This document shows positions 1-6,910 of a stretch of DNA of 64,000 nucleotides, one piece after another; position 1 is the stretch's first letter, and every line of letters starts with the position of its first letter. The stretch is from Streptomyces sp. LaPpAH-108 (lineage in GTDB: Bacteria > Actinomycetota > Actinomycetes > Streptomycetales > Streptomycetaceae). Location of the stretch: NCBI RefSeq assembly GCF_000373625.1, contig NZ_KB891997.1, forward strand, positions 124,001-188,000, given 5' to 3'. The notes below the pieces were generated by a model. It saw only the letters and a program-made list of their open reading frames with translations, was not told the DNA's origin and searched no databases. A program made the translations under genes and the position numbers.

Positions 1-113
1 GCGATCTCGGCTGCCGTGGCGATGTCGATCTCGCCGCGTAACTCCAGGACCGTGTGACCCCGGTCCTCGTGCACCCGCAGATGCCGGGTGGGCGGAGTGG
101 GGTCCTGTCGCAC
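1..113 (-). CDS. STAS-domain anti-sigma factor antagonist (partial)
   Basis: This is the N-terminal 37 codons of a reverse-strand gene that runs off the left edge. The segment VLELRGEIDIATAAEI is the first beta-strand and helix of the STAS fold found in SpoIIAA/BldG-type antagonists, which bind anti-sigma kinases to release sigma factors. I chose a GTG start at 111-113 because a strong GGAGGTGAT ribosome site lies just upstream. The usual phosphorylated serine would lie outside the window, so it cannot be checked. Codon 25 is TTA (39-41), rare in Streptomyces and read by the bldA tRNA, so translation may be developmentally controlled. Family call good; exact partner unknown. Confidence 0.75.
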   Translation of the reverse strand, partial: MRQDPTPPTRHLRVHEDRGHTVLELRGEIDIATAAEI

Positions 114-188
114 GACGACATCACCTCCCACCCGCGCCCGTGACGCGCTCCGCGCCCGCCTACTCGCCTTCGACAGAAGGAATTTGAG

Positions 189-239
189 CATGTTCGATTG
201 ACATATGTCTTCGACTTTGACGCATGTCGTTCGAACATG
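189..239. promoter_or_regulatory. Large inverted repeat, operator-like
   Basis: Arms 189-209 and 219-239 are inverted repeats matching at 17 of 21 positions, with the outer nine bases (CATGTTCGA / TCGAACATG) perfect. The left arm contains the 10-bp palindrome GACATATGTC at 200-209. It is AT-rich relative to its surroundings and lies 76-126 bp upstream of the STAS gene start, between it and the stop of the DUF4235 gene. This fits a dimeric regulator site better than a terminator, because there is no T-run. No regulator could be assigned. Confidence 0.5.
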
Positions 240-291
240 ATCGAGCTGCGGATACGTAAGCGATTGCGTGGCCTGATCGTGTCGCTCAGGG

Positions 292-600
292 CTACTTCGC
301 CGTGCGCTGCTTCGCCGCGTGCGGCTGCGGCCAGCTGCCCGTCGAGCGGGCGACCGCCTTCGCCCGGGTACGGTCCACCGCGCTGCGCGCCACCGCGAAG
401 ATCGCGCCCTGCACCGCCGCCGCGAGCAGGATCTCGCCCCAGCCCCGGTCCGGGTCCAGGGGGTCGGGCGCGTGGTCCTCGTGCCGGACGGCCGTCCACA
501 CCTTGCGGAACGCCAGCCCCGCCAGCGCGCCGCCCGCCCAGCTGAGCAGGAAACCGACCGGCTGGTAGTGGAGGGGAAGCTTGGTCTTGTTCTTCGCCAT
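292..600 (-). CDS. DUF4235 membrane protein
   Basis: A 102-residue protein of the DUF4235 type common in actinobacteria. Two hydrophobic helices are visible (about residues 12-32 and 53-72), separated by a short acidic loop (HEDHAPDPLDPD), and the tail is basic. The ATG at 598-600 has a good GGAAGGAG site upstream. Function is unknown in the family; the shape suggests a small integral membrane protein. It is transcribed toward the STAS gene but the operator-like repeat between them argues against a simple operon. Confidence 0.75.
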   Translation of the reverse strand: MAKNKTKLPLHYQPVGFLLSWAGGALAGLAFRKVWTAVRHEDHAPDPLDPDRGWGEILLAAAVQGAIFAVARSAVDRTRAKAVARSTGSWPQPHAAKQRTAK

Positions 601-756
601 GGGTCACTCCTTCCTCGCGTCGCGGACCTCTTGTCGGCCGAGCGGGACGTGCCACCCGTTCGCCCCTTCCGCCCTCTGTCCACCGCCTTCCCCGATTCCC
701 GTACTCCGCCCGTTCGGCGCCGTATGAACCACCCGGTGCGGGGCAGTCGGTGACGG

Positions 757-1737
757 ATGAGCGGGACATCCTCGAAGCGGAAGAAGCAGGCCAAGGCCGA
801 CCGGCACACCCGGATCACCGTGCTGGTGGCGCTCACCGCGAATCTGGTGATCGCGGTGGCGAAGGCGATCGGCGGGGTGTTCGCCGGCTCGCCCGCCCTC
901 CTCTCGGAGGCGGCCCACTCGGTCGCCGACAGCCTCAACGAGGTCTTCCTGCTGGCCGCGCTGCGCCGCAGCCGCCGTCCGGCCGATCCGCGTCACCCGT
1001 TCGGGTACGGCAAGGAGCGGTACTTCTGGTCCCTGCTCGCGGCCGTCGGGATCTTCGTGATGGGCGGCTGCTTCTCCTTCTTCCAGGGCTTCGAGGCGCT
1101 GCGCTCGGGCACCGAGGAGAAGTTCAGCGGGTACGTCGCGGGCCTCGTCGTCCTCGGGGTCGCCTTCGTCGCCGAAGGGCTCTCGCTGCTCCGCGCGCTG
1201 TACCAGGCCCGCAGGAAGGGCGGCGGCTCCGCGGACCTGAGCGACCCCGCCCTGCGCACGGTGATCGCCGAGGACGGCACGGCGGTGCTCGGCGTCACCC
1301 TCGCCGCCGTCGGCATGGCGCTGCACATGATCACCGGCCAGGTCGCCTGGGAGGCCGCCGCCTCCCTGGTGATCGGCGCGCTGCTCGTCTACATCGCCTA
1401 CCGGCTCGGCCGCGAGGCCCGCGATCAGCTCATCGGCGAGGCCGCCGACCCCGGACTCACCGCCCGCATCCGCGCGCTGCTGTGCGCGCAGCCGGAGATC
1501 GACAGCGTCGAGGCGCTGTTCACGATGAAGACCGGCATCGACTCCACGCTGGTGGCCGCCCGCGTCGACCTCGTGCCCGGCCTGGACAGCGAGCGGGTCG
1601 AAGAGGTCGCCGTACGGATCAAGCGATCGGTCGCGGAGATGTTCCCCGAGGCCGACCGGATCTTCCTCGACGACCGCAACGGCGCCACCGGCACACGGGA
1701 GAGCCCCGCCGCGACGGGGGAGCGCGGCGGGGCCTGA
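757..1737 (+). CDS. Cation diffusion facilitator (CDF) family transporter
   Basis: A 326-residue CDF transporter, expected to export Zn2+ or another divalent cation by proton antiport across the cytoplasmic membrane. The family signature SPALLSEAAHSVADSLNE is present near residues 45-62, with the HxxxD pair of the metal site, and the second acidic half-site is near EDGTAVLGV. About six membrane helices precede a cytoplasmic C-terminal domain (from about residue 220) typical of the dimerising metallochaperone-like fold. The ATG has only a weak ribosome site, so a short upstream extension is possible. It converges on the next gene; a hairpin overlaps its last codons. Substrate cannot be read from sequence. 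Confidence 0.9.
   Translation: MSGTSSKRKKQAKADRHTRITVLVALTANLVIAVAKAIGGVFAGSPALLSEAAHSVADSLNEVFLLAALRRSRRPADPRHPFGYGKERYFWSLLAAVGIFVMGGCFSFFQGFEALRSGTEEKFSGYVAGLVVLGVAFVAEGLSLLRALYQARRKGGGSADLSDPALRTVIAEDGTAVLGVTLAAVGMALHMITGQVAWEAAASLVIGALLVYIAYRLGREARDQLIGEAADPGLTARIRALLCAQPEIDSVEALFTMKTGIDSTLVAARVDLVPGLDSERVEEVAVRIKRSVAEMFPEADRIFLDDRNGATGTRESPAATGERGGA
1703..1733 (+). terminator. Hairpin at the 3' end of the CDF gene
   Basis: A perfect 11-bp inverted repeat (GCCCCGCCGCG at 1703-1713 with CGCGGCGGGGC at 1723-1733) overlaps the last codons of the transporter gene and sits between two convergent genes. There is no T-run, as is usual for Streptomyces hairpin terminators. Termination is inferred. 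Confidence 0.45.
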
Positions 1738-1833
1738 CCGGCGAGTGCCCGGCCCCGGGGCGGTTCATGCGCACCGCCCCCGAAAAAATCCCCGCGGACC
1801 CGGATCGCCACCGGGCCGTCCTGAAAGCCGGAC

Positions 1834-2283
1834 TCAGCCCGCCTCCACCGGCTCCAGCACGAACACCGGGATCTCCCGCGCCGTCTTCTCCTGGTACTCC
1901 GCGTACGGCGGAAACGCCGCCACCGCGCGCTCCCACCACTCGGCCTTCTCCGCGCCGGTGACCTCGCGGGCCCGCATGTCCTGTCTGACCGGGCCGTCCT
2001 GGAGTTCGACCTGGGGGTCGGCCTTGACGTTGAAGTACCAGACGGGGTGCTTGGGGGCGCCGCCGACGGAGGCGACCGCCGCGTACTTCCCGTCGTGCTC
2101 CACCCGCATCAGCGGCGTCTTGCGGATCTTCCCGCTGCGCGCGCCCCGGGTGGTCAGGACGATCACCGGGAGCCCGGTGTCCCGCAGCGTCGTGCCCTCG
2201 GTCCCGCCGGACCCCTCGTACAGCTCGACCTGCTCGCGCACCCACTGGGCCGGGCTGGGCTCGTACTCGCCCTCAAGCGGCAT
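1834..2283 (-). CDS. Nitroreductase-type deazaflavin (F420)-dependent oxidoreductase
   Basis: A 149-residue split-barrel protein of the Ddn/DUF385 family, which uses F420H2 (sometimes a flavin) to reduce varied substrates. Recognisable segments are LPVIVLTTRGARSGKIRKTP, the cofactor-binding motif with the conserved ARSGK, and the HPVWYFNVKADPQVELQ segment. Length matches the family. I start at ATG 2281-2283 because a GAGGACGAG site precedes it; an upstream in-frame start would add an unconserved basic leader. It converges on the CDF gene and is divergent from the P450 operon. Physiological substrate unknown. Confidence 0.88.
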   Translation of the reverse strand: MPLEGEYEPSPAQWVREQVELYEGSGGTEGTTLRDTGLPVIVLTTRGARSGKIRKTPLMRVEHDGKYAAVASVGGAPKHPVWYFNVKADPQVELQDGPVRQDMRAREVTGAEKAEWWERAVAAFPPYAEYQEKTAREIPVFVLEPVEAG

Positions 2284-2630
2284 TGCCTCGTCCTCTTCTC
2301 GTGCAGACGGCTTCTTGCGTGAACGGCTCGCGACCGCGATCTGCCGTAACAGCGGCGGGCGCCGCAATCATCCGTACCGCGCTGCGGTGGCCGGAACACC
2401 CCCGTGTCCGCGAGACTGAAAGTGGCCGAAAGCAACCGAGTAACCTGGCCGAGAAGAAGCGACGTGCGATCCGGAACGGCCGGAACCGGTGCCTCCGCGC
2501 TCATGGCGGCCACGTTCTTCGGCCAGATCCGGGGACCGCCGATCTGGCCGAACTTGTCGTCGCCCCATGGGTGCCCCAGGCATCTAATGAAGATCGGCAC
2601 GACGCACCTCTTCGTCTGCGAGGTCTTTCC

Positions 2631-3860
2631 ATGACGGAACTGACGGACATCACCGAGCCGGACACCCCGGCCGCCCCCGTCGCCTTCCCGCAGGACCGCT
2701 CCTGTCCCTACCACCCGCCCACCGGGTACGGCCCCTTGCGCGAGGCACGGCCGCTGTCCCGGGTCACGCTGTTCGACGGCCGCGAGGTCTGGGCCGTCAC
2801 CGGGCACACCGCCGCCCGCGCGCTCCTTGCCGACCCACGCCTGTCCAGCGACCGCACCAGGCCCGGCTTCCCCGTCCCCTCGGCCCGCTTCGCCGGGGTG
2901 CGGGACCGGCGGGTCGCGCTGCTCGGCCTGGACGACCCCGAGCACAAGGCCCAGCGGCGGATGATGATCCCGTCGTTCACCGTCAAGCGCGCCGCCGCGC
3001 TGCGGCCGAGCATCCAGCGCATCGTGGACGACCTGCTGGACGCGATGATCGAGCAGGGGCCGCCCGCCGAGCTGGTCTCCGCCTTCGCGCTGCCCGTGCC
3101 GTCCATGGTGATCTGCGGCCTGCTCGGGGTGCCGTACGACGACCACGAGTTCTTCGAGGAGCAGTCCCGCAGACTGCTGCGCAGCCCGACCGCCGAGGAG
3201 ACTCAGGCCGCCCGGGTGGCGCTGGAGAAATACCTCGGGGATCTCGTCGACCGCAAGGCCGCCGCGGCCGAGCCCGGCGACGGCGTGCTCGACGACCTCG
3301 TGCACCAGCAGCTGCGCGAGGGCGCCCTGGACCGTACGGAGACCGTCTCGCTCGCGCTCATCCTGCTGGTCGCCGGGCACGAGACGACCGCCAACATGAT
3401 CTCGCTGGGCACCTTCACCCTGCTCCGGCACCCCGAGCGGCTGGCCGAGCTGCGCACCGACCCCTCGCTGCTGCCCGGCGCGGTCGAGGAGCTGATGCGG
3501 ATGCTGTCCATCGCGGACGGCCTGGTGCGCGTCGCCCTGGAGGACATCGAGGTCGAGGGGGAGACCATCCGGGCCGGGGAGGGCGTGCTCTTCTCCACCT
3601 CGGTGATCAACCGCGACGCCGCCGTGTACGAGGACCCCGACAGCCTGGACTGGAACCGCTCCGCCCGCCACCACGTGGCCTTCGGCTTCGGCATCCACCA
3701 GTGCCTGGGACAGAACCTGGCCCGCGCCGAACTGGAGATCGCCCTCGGCTCACTGCTCACCCGGCTGCCCGGGCTGCGCCTCGCCGTCCCGGCCGAGGAG
3801 ATCCCCTTCAAACCCGGCGACACGATCCAGGGGATGCTGGAACTCCCCGTGAACTGGTAA
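2631..3860 (+). CDS. Cytochrome P450 (CYP105-like)
   Basis: A 409-residue soluble bacterial P450 that would hydroxylate a small organic substrate using electrons from the adjacent ferredoxin. Visible landmarks are the I-helix oxygen-activation motif AGHETTA, the K-helix ExxR (EELMR) and the heme loop FGFGIHQCLGQ with the thiolate cysteine. The short N-terminus with SCPYHPPTGYGPL and overall length resemble the CYP105 group, many members of which act on xenobiotics. The ATG at 2631 has GAGG upstream. Only 12 bp separate it from the ferredoxin gene, indicating one operon. Substrate cannot be deduced. Confidence 0.93.
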   Translation: MTELTDITEPDTPAAPVAFPQDRSCPYHPPTGYGPLREARPLSRVTLFDGREVWAVTGHTAARALLADPRLSSDRTRPGFPVPSARFAGVRDRRVALLGLDDPEHKAQRRMMIPSFTVKRAAALRPSIQRIVDDLLDAMIEQGPPAELVSAFALPVPSMVICGLLGVPYDDHEFFEEQSRRLLRSPTAEETQAARVALEKYLGDLVDRKAAAAEPGDGVLDDLVHQQLREGALDRTETVSLALILLVAGHETTANMISLGTFTLLRHPERLAELRTDPSLLPGAVEELMRMLSIADGLVRVALEDIEVEGETIRAGEGVLFSTSVINRDAAVYEDPDSLDWNRSARHHVAFGFGIHQCLGQNLARAELEIALGSLLTRLPGLRLAVPAEEIPFKPGDTIQGMLELPVNW

Positions 3861-3872
3861 GAGGCTCAGGCC

Positions 3873-4097
3873 ATGCACATCGACATCGACACGGACACGT
3901 GTATCGGCGCGGGACAGTGCGCGCTGGCCGCCCCGGCGGTCTTCACCCAGGACGACGACGGCTACAGCTCGCTGATCCCCGGCCGCGAGAGCGGCGCGGA
4001 CAGCCCGATGGTGCGGGAGGCGGCGCGGGCCTGCCCGGTCGGCGCGATCACCGTCACGGAGGACGCGCCCCAGGCGGCGGCGGTCACGGACGACTGA
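3873..4097 (+). CDS. 3Fe-4S type ferredoxin, P450 partner
   Basis: A 74-residue ferredoxin whose cysteine pattern (C-x5-C near residues 10-16, with a later ACPV cysteine) is that of the single-cluster ferredoxins encoded beside Streptomyces P450 genes such as suaB and subB. It should pass electrons from a ferredoxin reductase, not present here, to the upstream P450. It follows that gene by 12 bp, with a GAGG site in the gap, so co-transcription is likely. Confidence 0.92.
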   Translation: MHIDIDTDTCIGAGQCALAAPAVFTQDDDGYSSLIPGRESGADSPMVREAARACPVGAITVTEDAPQAAAVTDD

Positions 4098-4141
4098 GCA
4101 CGGCCGCCGGTGCGGATCACCGGTCCCGGTAGGGTGCCCGG

Positions 4142-4654
4142 ATGACCGACCGACCCGGCAAGCCGTTCCTCTACGTCGTCGTCTGCGCGGCCGGGATCGC
4201 CGACGGGGTCGGCACCCTGATCGCGGCCGCGCGGACCCGGGGCTGGGAGGTCGGCGTCATCGCCACCCCGGCGGCGGTCAACGGCTTCTTCGACCTGGCC
4301 GCCGCCGAGGAGCTGACCGGCCGCACCGTACGGTCCGCCTGGCGCACCCCGCGCGACCCGCGTCCCTTCCCGCCGCCGGACGCGGTCGTGGTGGCACCCG
4401 CGACCTTCAACACCGTCAACAAATGGGCGGCCGGGATCGCCGACACCCTCGCGGTCGGCACCCTGTGCGAGGCGCTGGGACTCGGCGTGCCGATCGTGGT
4501 GCTGCCCCGGGTCGGCGAGGCACTGGCCGCCCACCCGGCCTACGCGGAAAGCGTGGCGCGGCTGACCGGGCTCGGCGTGCGGTTCGGCGAGGGCGGCGGG
4601 GACGGGGGCTTCCCCTGGGAGTCGGCCCTCGACCTGCTGGAGCCGCCCCGCTGA
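4142..4654 (+). CDS. Flavoprotein (HFCD/UbiX-like fold)
   Basis: A 170-residue protein of the flavoprotein family that includes peptide cysteine decarboxylases, Dfp/CoaBC and UbiX-type flavin prenyltransferases. It has an N-terminal Rossmann strand with the loop AAGIADG, and the conserved APATFNTVNKWAAGIADTL motif around residues 85-105, which matches the PASANT-like region that contacts flavin. A TAGGGT sequence at 4130-4135 ends six bases before the ATG, so the message is probably leaderless and independent of the P450 operon. It may process a peptide or a small carboxylate, but no substrate is evident. Confidence 0.8.
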   Translation: MTDRPGKPFLYVVVCAAGIADGVGTLIAAARTRGWEVGVIATPAAVNGFFDLAAAEELTGRTVRSAWRTPRDPRPFPPPDAVVVAPATFNTVNKWAAGIADTLAVGTLCEALGLGVPIVVLPRVGEALAAHPAYAESVARLTGLGVRFGEGGGDGGFPWESALDLLEPPR

Positions 4655-4675
4655 GCCGTCGGGTCCGGCGCCGGG

Positions 4676-5476
4676 TCAGCGGGTACGGCGCACGTACCCC
4701 GGCTCGCCGGGCGTGGAGACCTCCAGGTCCCGGCGGACGATGCTCAGCCGGGAGCCCCAGCGCGCCAGCGCCTTGCGCAGGCCCGCGTCGGTGTACTCCA
4801 CGTCCAGCACCCGGTTGTCGTACGCCTTCGCGTACACCCCGCACTCGTCGTACTGCCCGCACTCCTCCGTCACCGCGAAGTCCAGCCCGGCGGCCTCGCG
4901 GTGCCCGGTCAGCTCCGCCGTGTTCTTCTGGCCGACGGCCAGGTGCCGGGTGTGCGCGTGCCGGGTCAGCAGGCGCATGTACGCCACCGCGTCGGCGGCG
5001 GTGAGCAGCCGGTGGGAGCGGGTGTAGCTGTCGTAGTTGTCGGGCTCGACGGCGTCGTAGCCCTTGCGGGCGCAGCCGTCGATCCAGGCGTTCACCCGGC
5101 GCGCGATCCGTTCCCGCTTGGCCGGGGTGCGCAGATCGAGGAGGGGTTCGTCCCAGTCCTCGTCGATCACCGTGCGGCCGTGCGCGTCGCGCAGCAGGAG
5201 ACCGGCGGGCCAGTCGGCGCGCTCGCCGGGCTGGGCCTGGAAGGCGTTGACGTAGCAGACGTTGTAGCGGCCGGGGGCGGGGGAGTCGGCGCGGTCGCGG
5301 GTGACGATCCGGACCCCGGCGGGCGGTGGGTAGGCGCCGCCGATCTGGTAGTCGAACCCGGCGTGGCGCGGCGGCAGCCGCACCCCCTTCGCCTCCTCGC
5401 CCGGTCCGCAGCCGGTCAGGACGGCGGCGAGGGCGAGCAGCGCGGCGGCGGCACGCGGGACAGCCTGGCGGGCCAC
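4676..5476 (-). CDS. GH114-type (endo alpha-1,4-polygalactosaminidase) lipoprotein
   Basis: A 266-residue secreted lipoprotein. The N-terminus is a lipoprotein signal with lipobox LTGC near residues 20-23, followed by a TIM-barrel-like domain with the family's conserved segments: YVNAFQAQPGERADWP, DEDWDEPLLDLR, and GYDAVEPDNYDSYTR containing the acidic residues expected at the active site. Members hydrolyse galactosaminogalactan-type or related polysaccharides. The GTG at 5474-5476 is chosen because GGGAGCG precedes it and the signal peptide begins there. It converges on the flavoprotein gene with a 21-bp gap and is divergent from the aldo/keto reductase. Confidence 0.85.
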   Translation of the reverse strand: MARQAVPRAAAALLALAAVLTGCGPGEEAKGVRLPPRHAGFDYQIGGAYPPPAGVRIVTRDRADSPAPGRYNVCYVNAFQAQPGERADWPAGLLLRDAHGRTVIDEDWDEPLLDLRTPAKRERIARRVNAWIDGCARKGYDAVEPDNYDSYTRSHRLLTAADAVAYMRLLTRHAHTRHLAVGQKNTAELTGHREAAGLDFAVTEECGQYDECGVYAKAYDNRVLDVEYTDAGLRKALARWGSRLSIVRRDLEVSTPGEPGYVRRTR

Positions 5477-5628
5477 GTCCGCTCCCTGGGTTCTCGTGTG
5501 CGGCGACGGGACCGCCGTACGGCACTTCCGTGATCCAACCGGCCGCGCGCCGCGTGCGTCAACTCGCCCTGACCAGGCGCGCGTACCCTCGCGGTGACAG
5601 CACCTCCCCGACGGCAGGAGCGGCAACG

Positions 5629-6597
5629 ATGCGGTATGTGAAGCTGGGTTCCACGGGCCTGGACGTCTCGCGGATCTGTCTGGGCTGCATGACCTACGGC
5701 GAGCCCGACCGGGGTGTCCACGAGTGGACGCTCGACGAGGACGCCGCCCGCCCGCTGATCCGGCAGGCCCTCGAAGCGGGGATCAACTTCTTCGACACCG
5801 CCAACGTCTACTCCGACGGCACCAGCGAGGAGATCGTCGGCCAGGCCCTGCGGGACTTCGGGCACCGCGACGAGATCGTGCTCGCCACCAAGGTGCACGG
5901 CCGGATGCGCCCCGGACCCAACGGCGGCGGCCTGTCCCGCAAGGCGATCATGTCGGAGATCGACCACAGCCTGCGCAGGCTCGGCACCGACTACGTCGAC
6001 CTCTACCAGATCCACCGCTACGACCACGAGACGCCCGTCGAGGAGACGATGGAGGCCCTGCACGACCTGGTGAAGGCGGGCAAGGTCCGTTATCTCGGGG
6101 CGAGTTCGATGTACGCGTGGGAGTTCGCCAAGGCGCAGTACACGGCCGAGCTGAACGGCTGGACCCGGTTCGTGTCCATGCAGAACCACTACAACCTGCT
6201 CTACCGCGAGGAGGAGCGGGAGATGCTGCCGCTCTGTGCGGACCAGGGGGTCGGGGTGCTGCCGTGGAGCCCGCTGGCGCGGGGGCGGCTCACCCGCGAC
6301 TGGGGCACGGTCACCGGGCGCAGCGCGAACGACGACTTCGGCGGCCGGCTGTATCTGGAGAGCGACCGGGAGATCGTGGAGGCGGTGACCCGGGTCGCCG
6401 AGGCGCGGGGTGTGCCGCGCGCCCAGGTGGCGCTGGCCTGGCTGCTGCACCAGGACACGGTGGCGGCGCCGATCGTCGGGGTGTCCAGGACCGGGCATCT
6501 GGAGGACGCGGTGGCCGCCGTGCGGCTGGAGTTGACCGACGAGGAGATCGAGGAGCTGGAGCGGCCATACACCCCGCGCGCGGTCAGCGGGCACTGA
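5629..6597 (+). CDS. Aldo/keto reductase
   Basis: A 322-residue NADPH-dependent aldo/keto reductase. The catalytic tetrad is visible: Asp and Tyr in DTANVYSDG, Lys in LATKVHG and His in YQIHRYD; the phosphate-binding C-terminal motif is near GVSRTGHLEDAV. It resembles the YajO/Kvbeta-like subgroup. AGGAG lies eight bases before the ATG. The carbonyl substrate is unknown, and no operon partner is evident; a hairpin follows the stop codon. Confidence 0.92.
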   Translation: MRYVKLGSTGLDVSRICLGCMTYGEPDRGVHEWTLDEDAARPLIRQALEAGINFFDTANVYSDGTSEEIVGQALRDFGHRDEIVLATKVHGRMRPGPNGGGLSRKAIMSEIDHSLRRLGTDYVDLYQIHRYDHETPVEETMEALHDLVKAGKVRYLGASSMYAWEFAKAQYTAELNGWTRFVSMQNHYNLLYREEEREMLPLCADQGVGVLPWSPLARGRLTRDWGTVTGRSANDDFGGRLYLESDREIVEAVTRVAEARGVPRAQVALAWLLHQDTVAAPIVGVSRTGHLEDAVAAVRLELTDEEIEELERPYTPRAVSGH

Positions 6598-6910
6598 TTT
6601 CCGCCACCTATTTTCCTTGAGTGATCAACAGGATTCCGGGGATTGAATCCTGGTCAATGATCAACTCCTTCCCGTCCGTTCTGTTTTCCGTGCCCGTGAA
6701 CGGGAGATCTCTTGTTCCGCGCCACCGGCTTGTGCGAAAGTGTGCGCTGCCGGTGCGCGGGCCATTGTTTTTCCGCCGCGAGTGCCGGCCCGCTCCGGTG
6801 CGTCCCCCCTGTCTCATATGAGCTTCCCCAGGCGGGCGTTGGGGCTGTCGCGTTCGGGGTCCTGCCGTCGGTATGGGCCGATTCCGTGTCGGGTCTGGAG
6901 GAATGCGGTA
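6598..6910. other. Intergenic region before the first sigma/lectin fusion
   Basis: This 313-bp gap is less GC-rich than its surroundings at its left end. It contains an 8-bp perfect hairpin (CAGGATTC 6629-6636 with GAATCCTG 6645-6652) shortly after the reductase stop, which is a possible terminator. No open frame with codon bias was found, and I could not identify a convincing -35/-10 pair for the downstream gene. Confidence 0.4.

Noticed and set aside
198..753. Overlapping plus-strand frames opposite the DUF4235 gene.
   Set aside because: No homology and poor composition; the minus-strand gene has a good ribosome site and a recognised family.
2163..3698. A 511-residue frame opposite the P450 gene.
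   Set aside because: It is a shadow of the P450 coding strand, with biased His/Arg/Gly composition and no domain.
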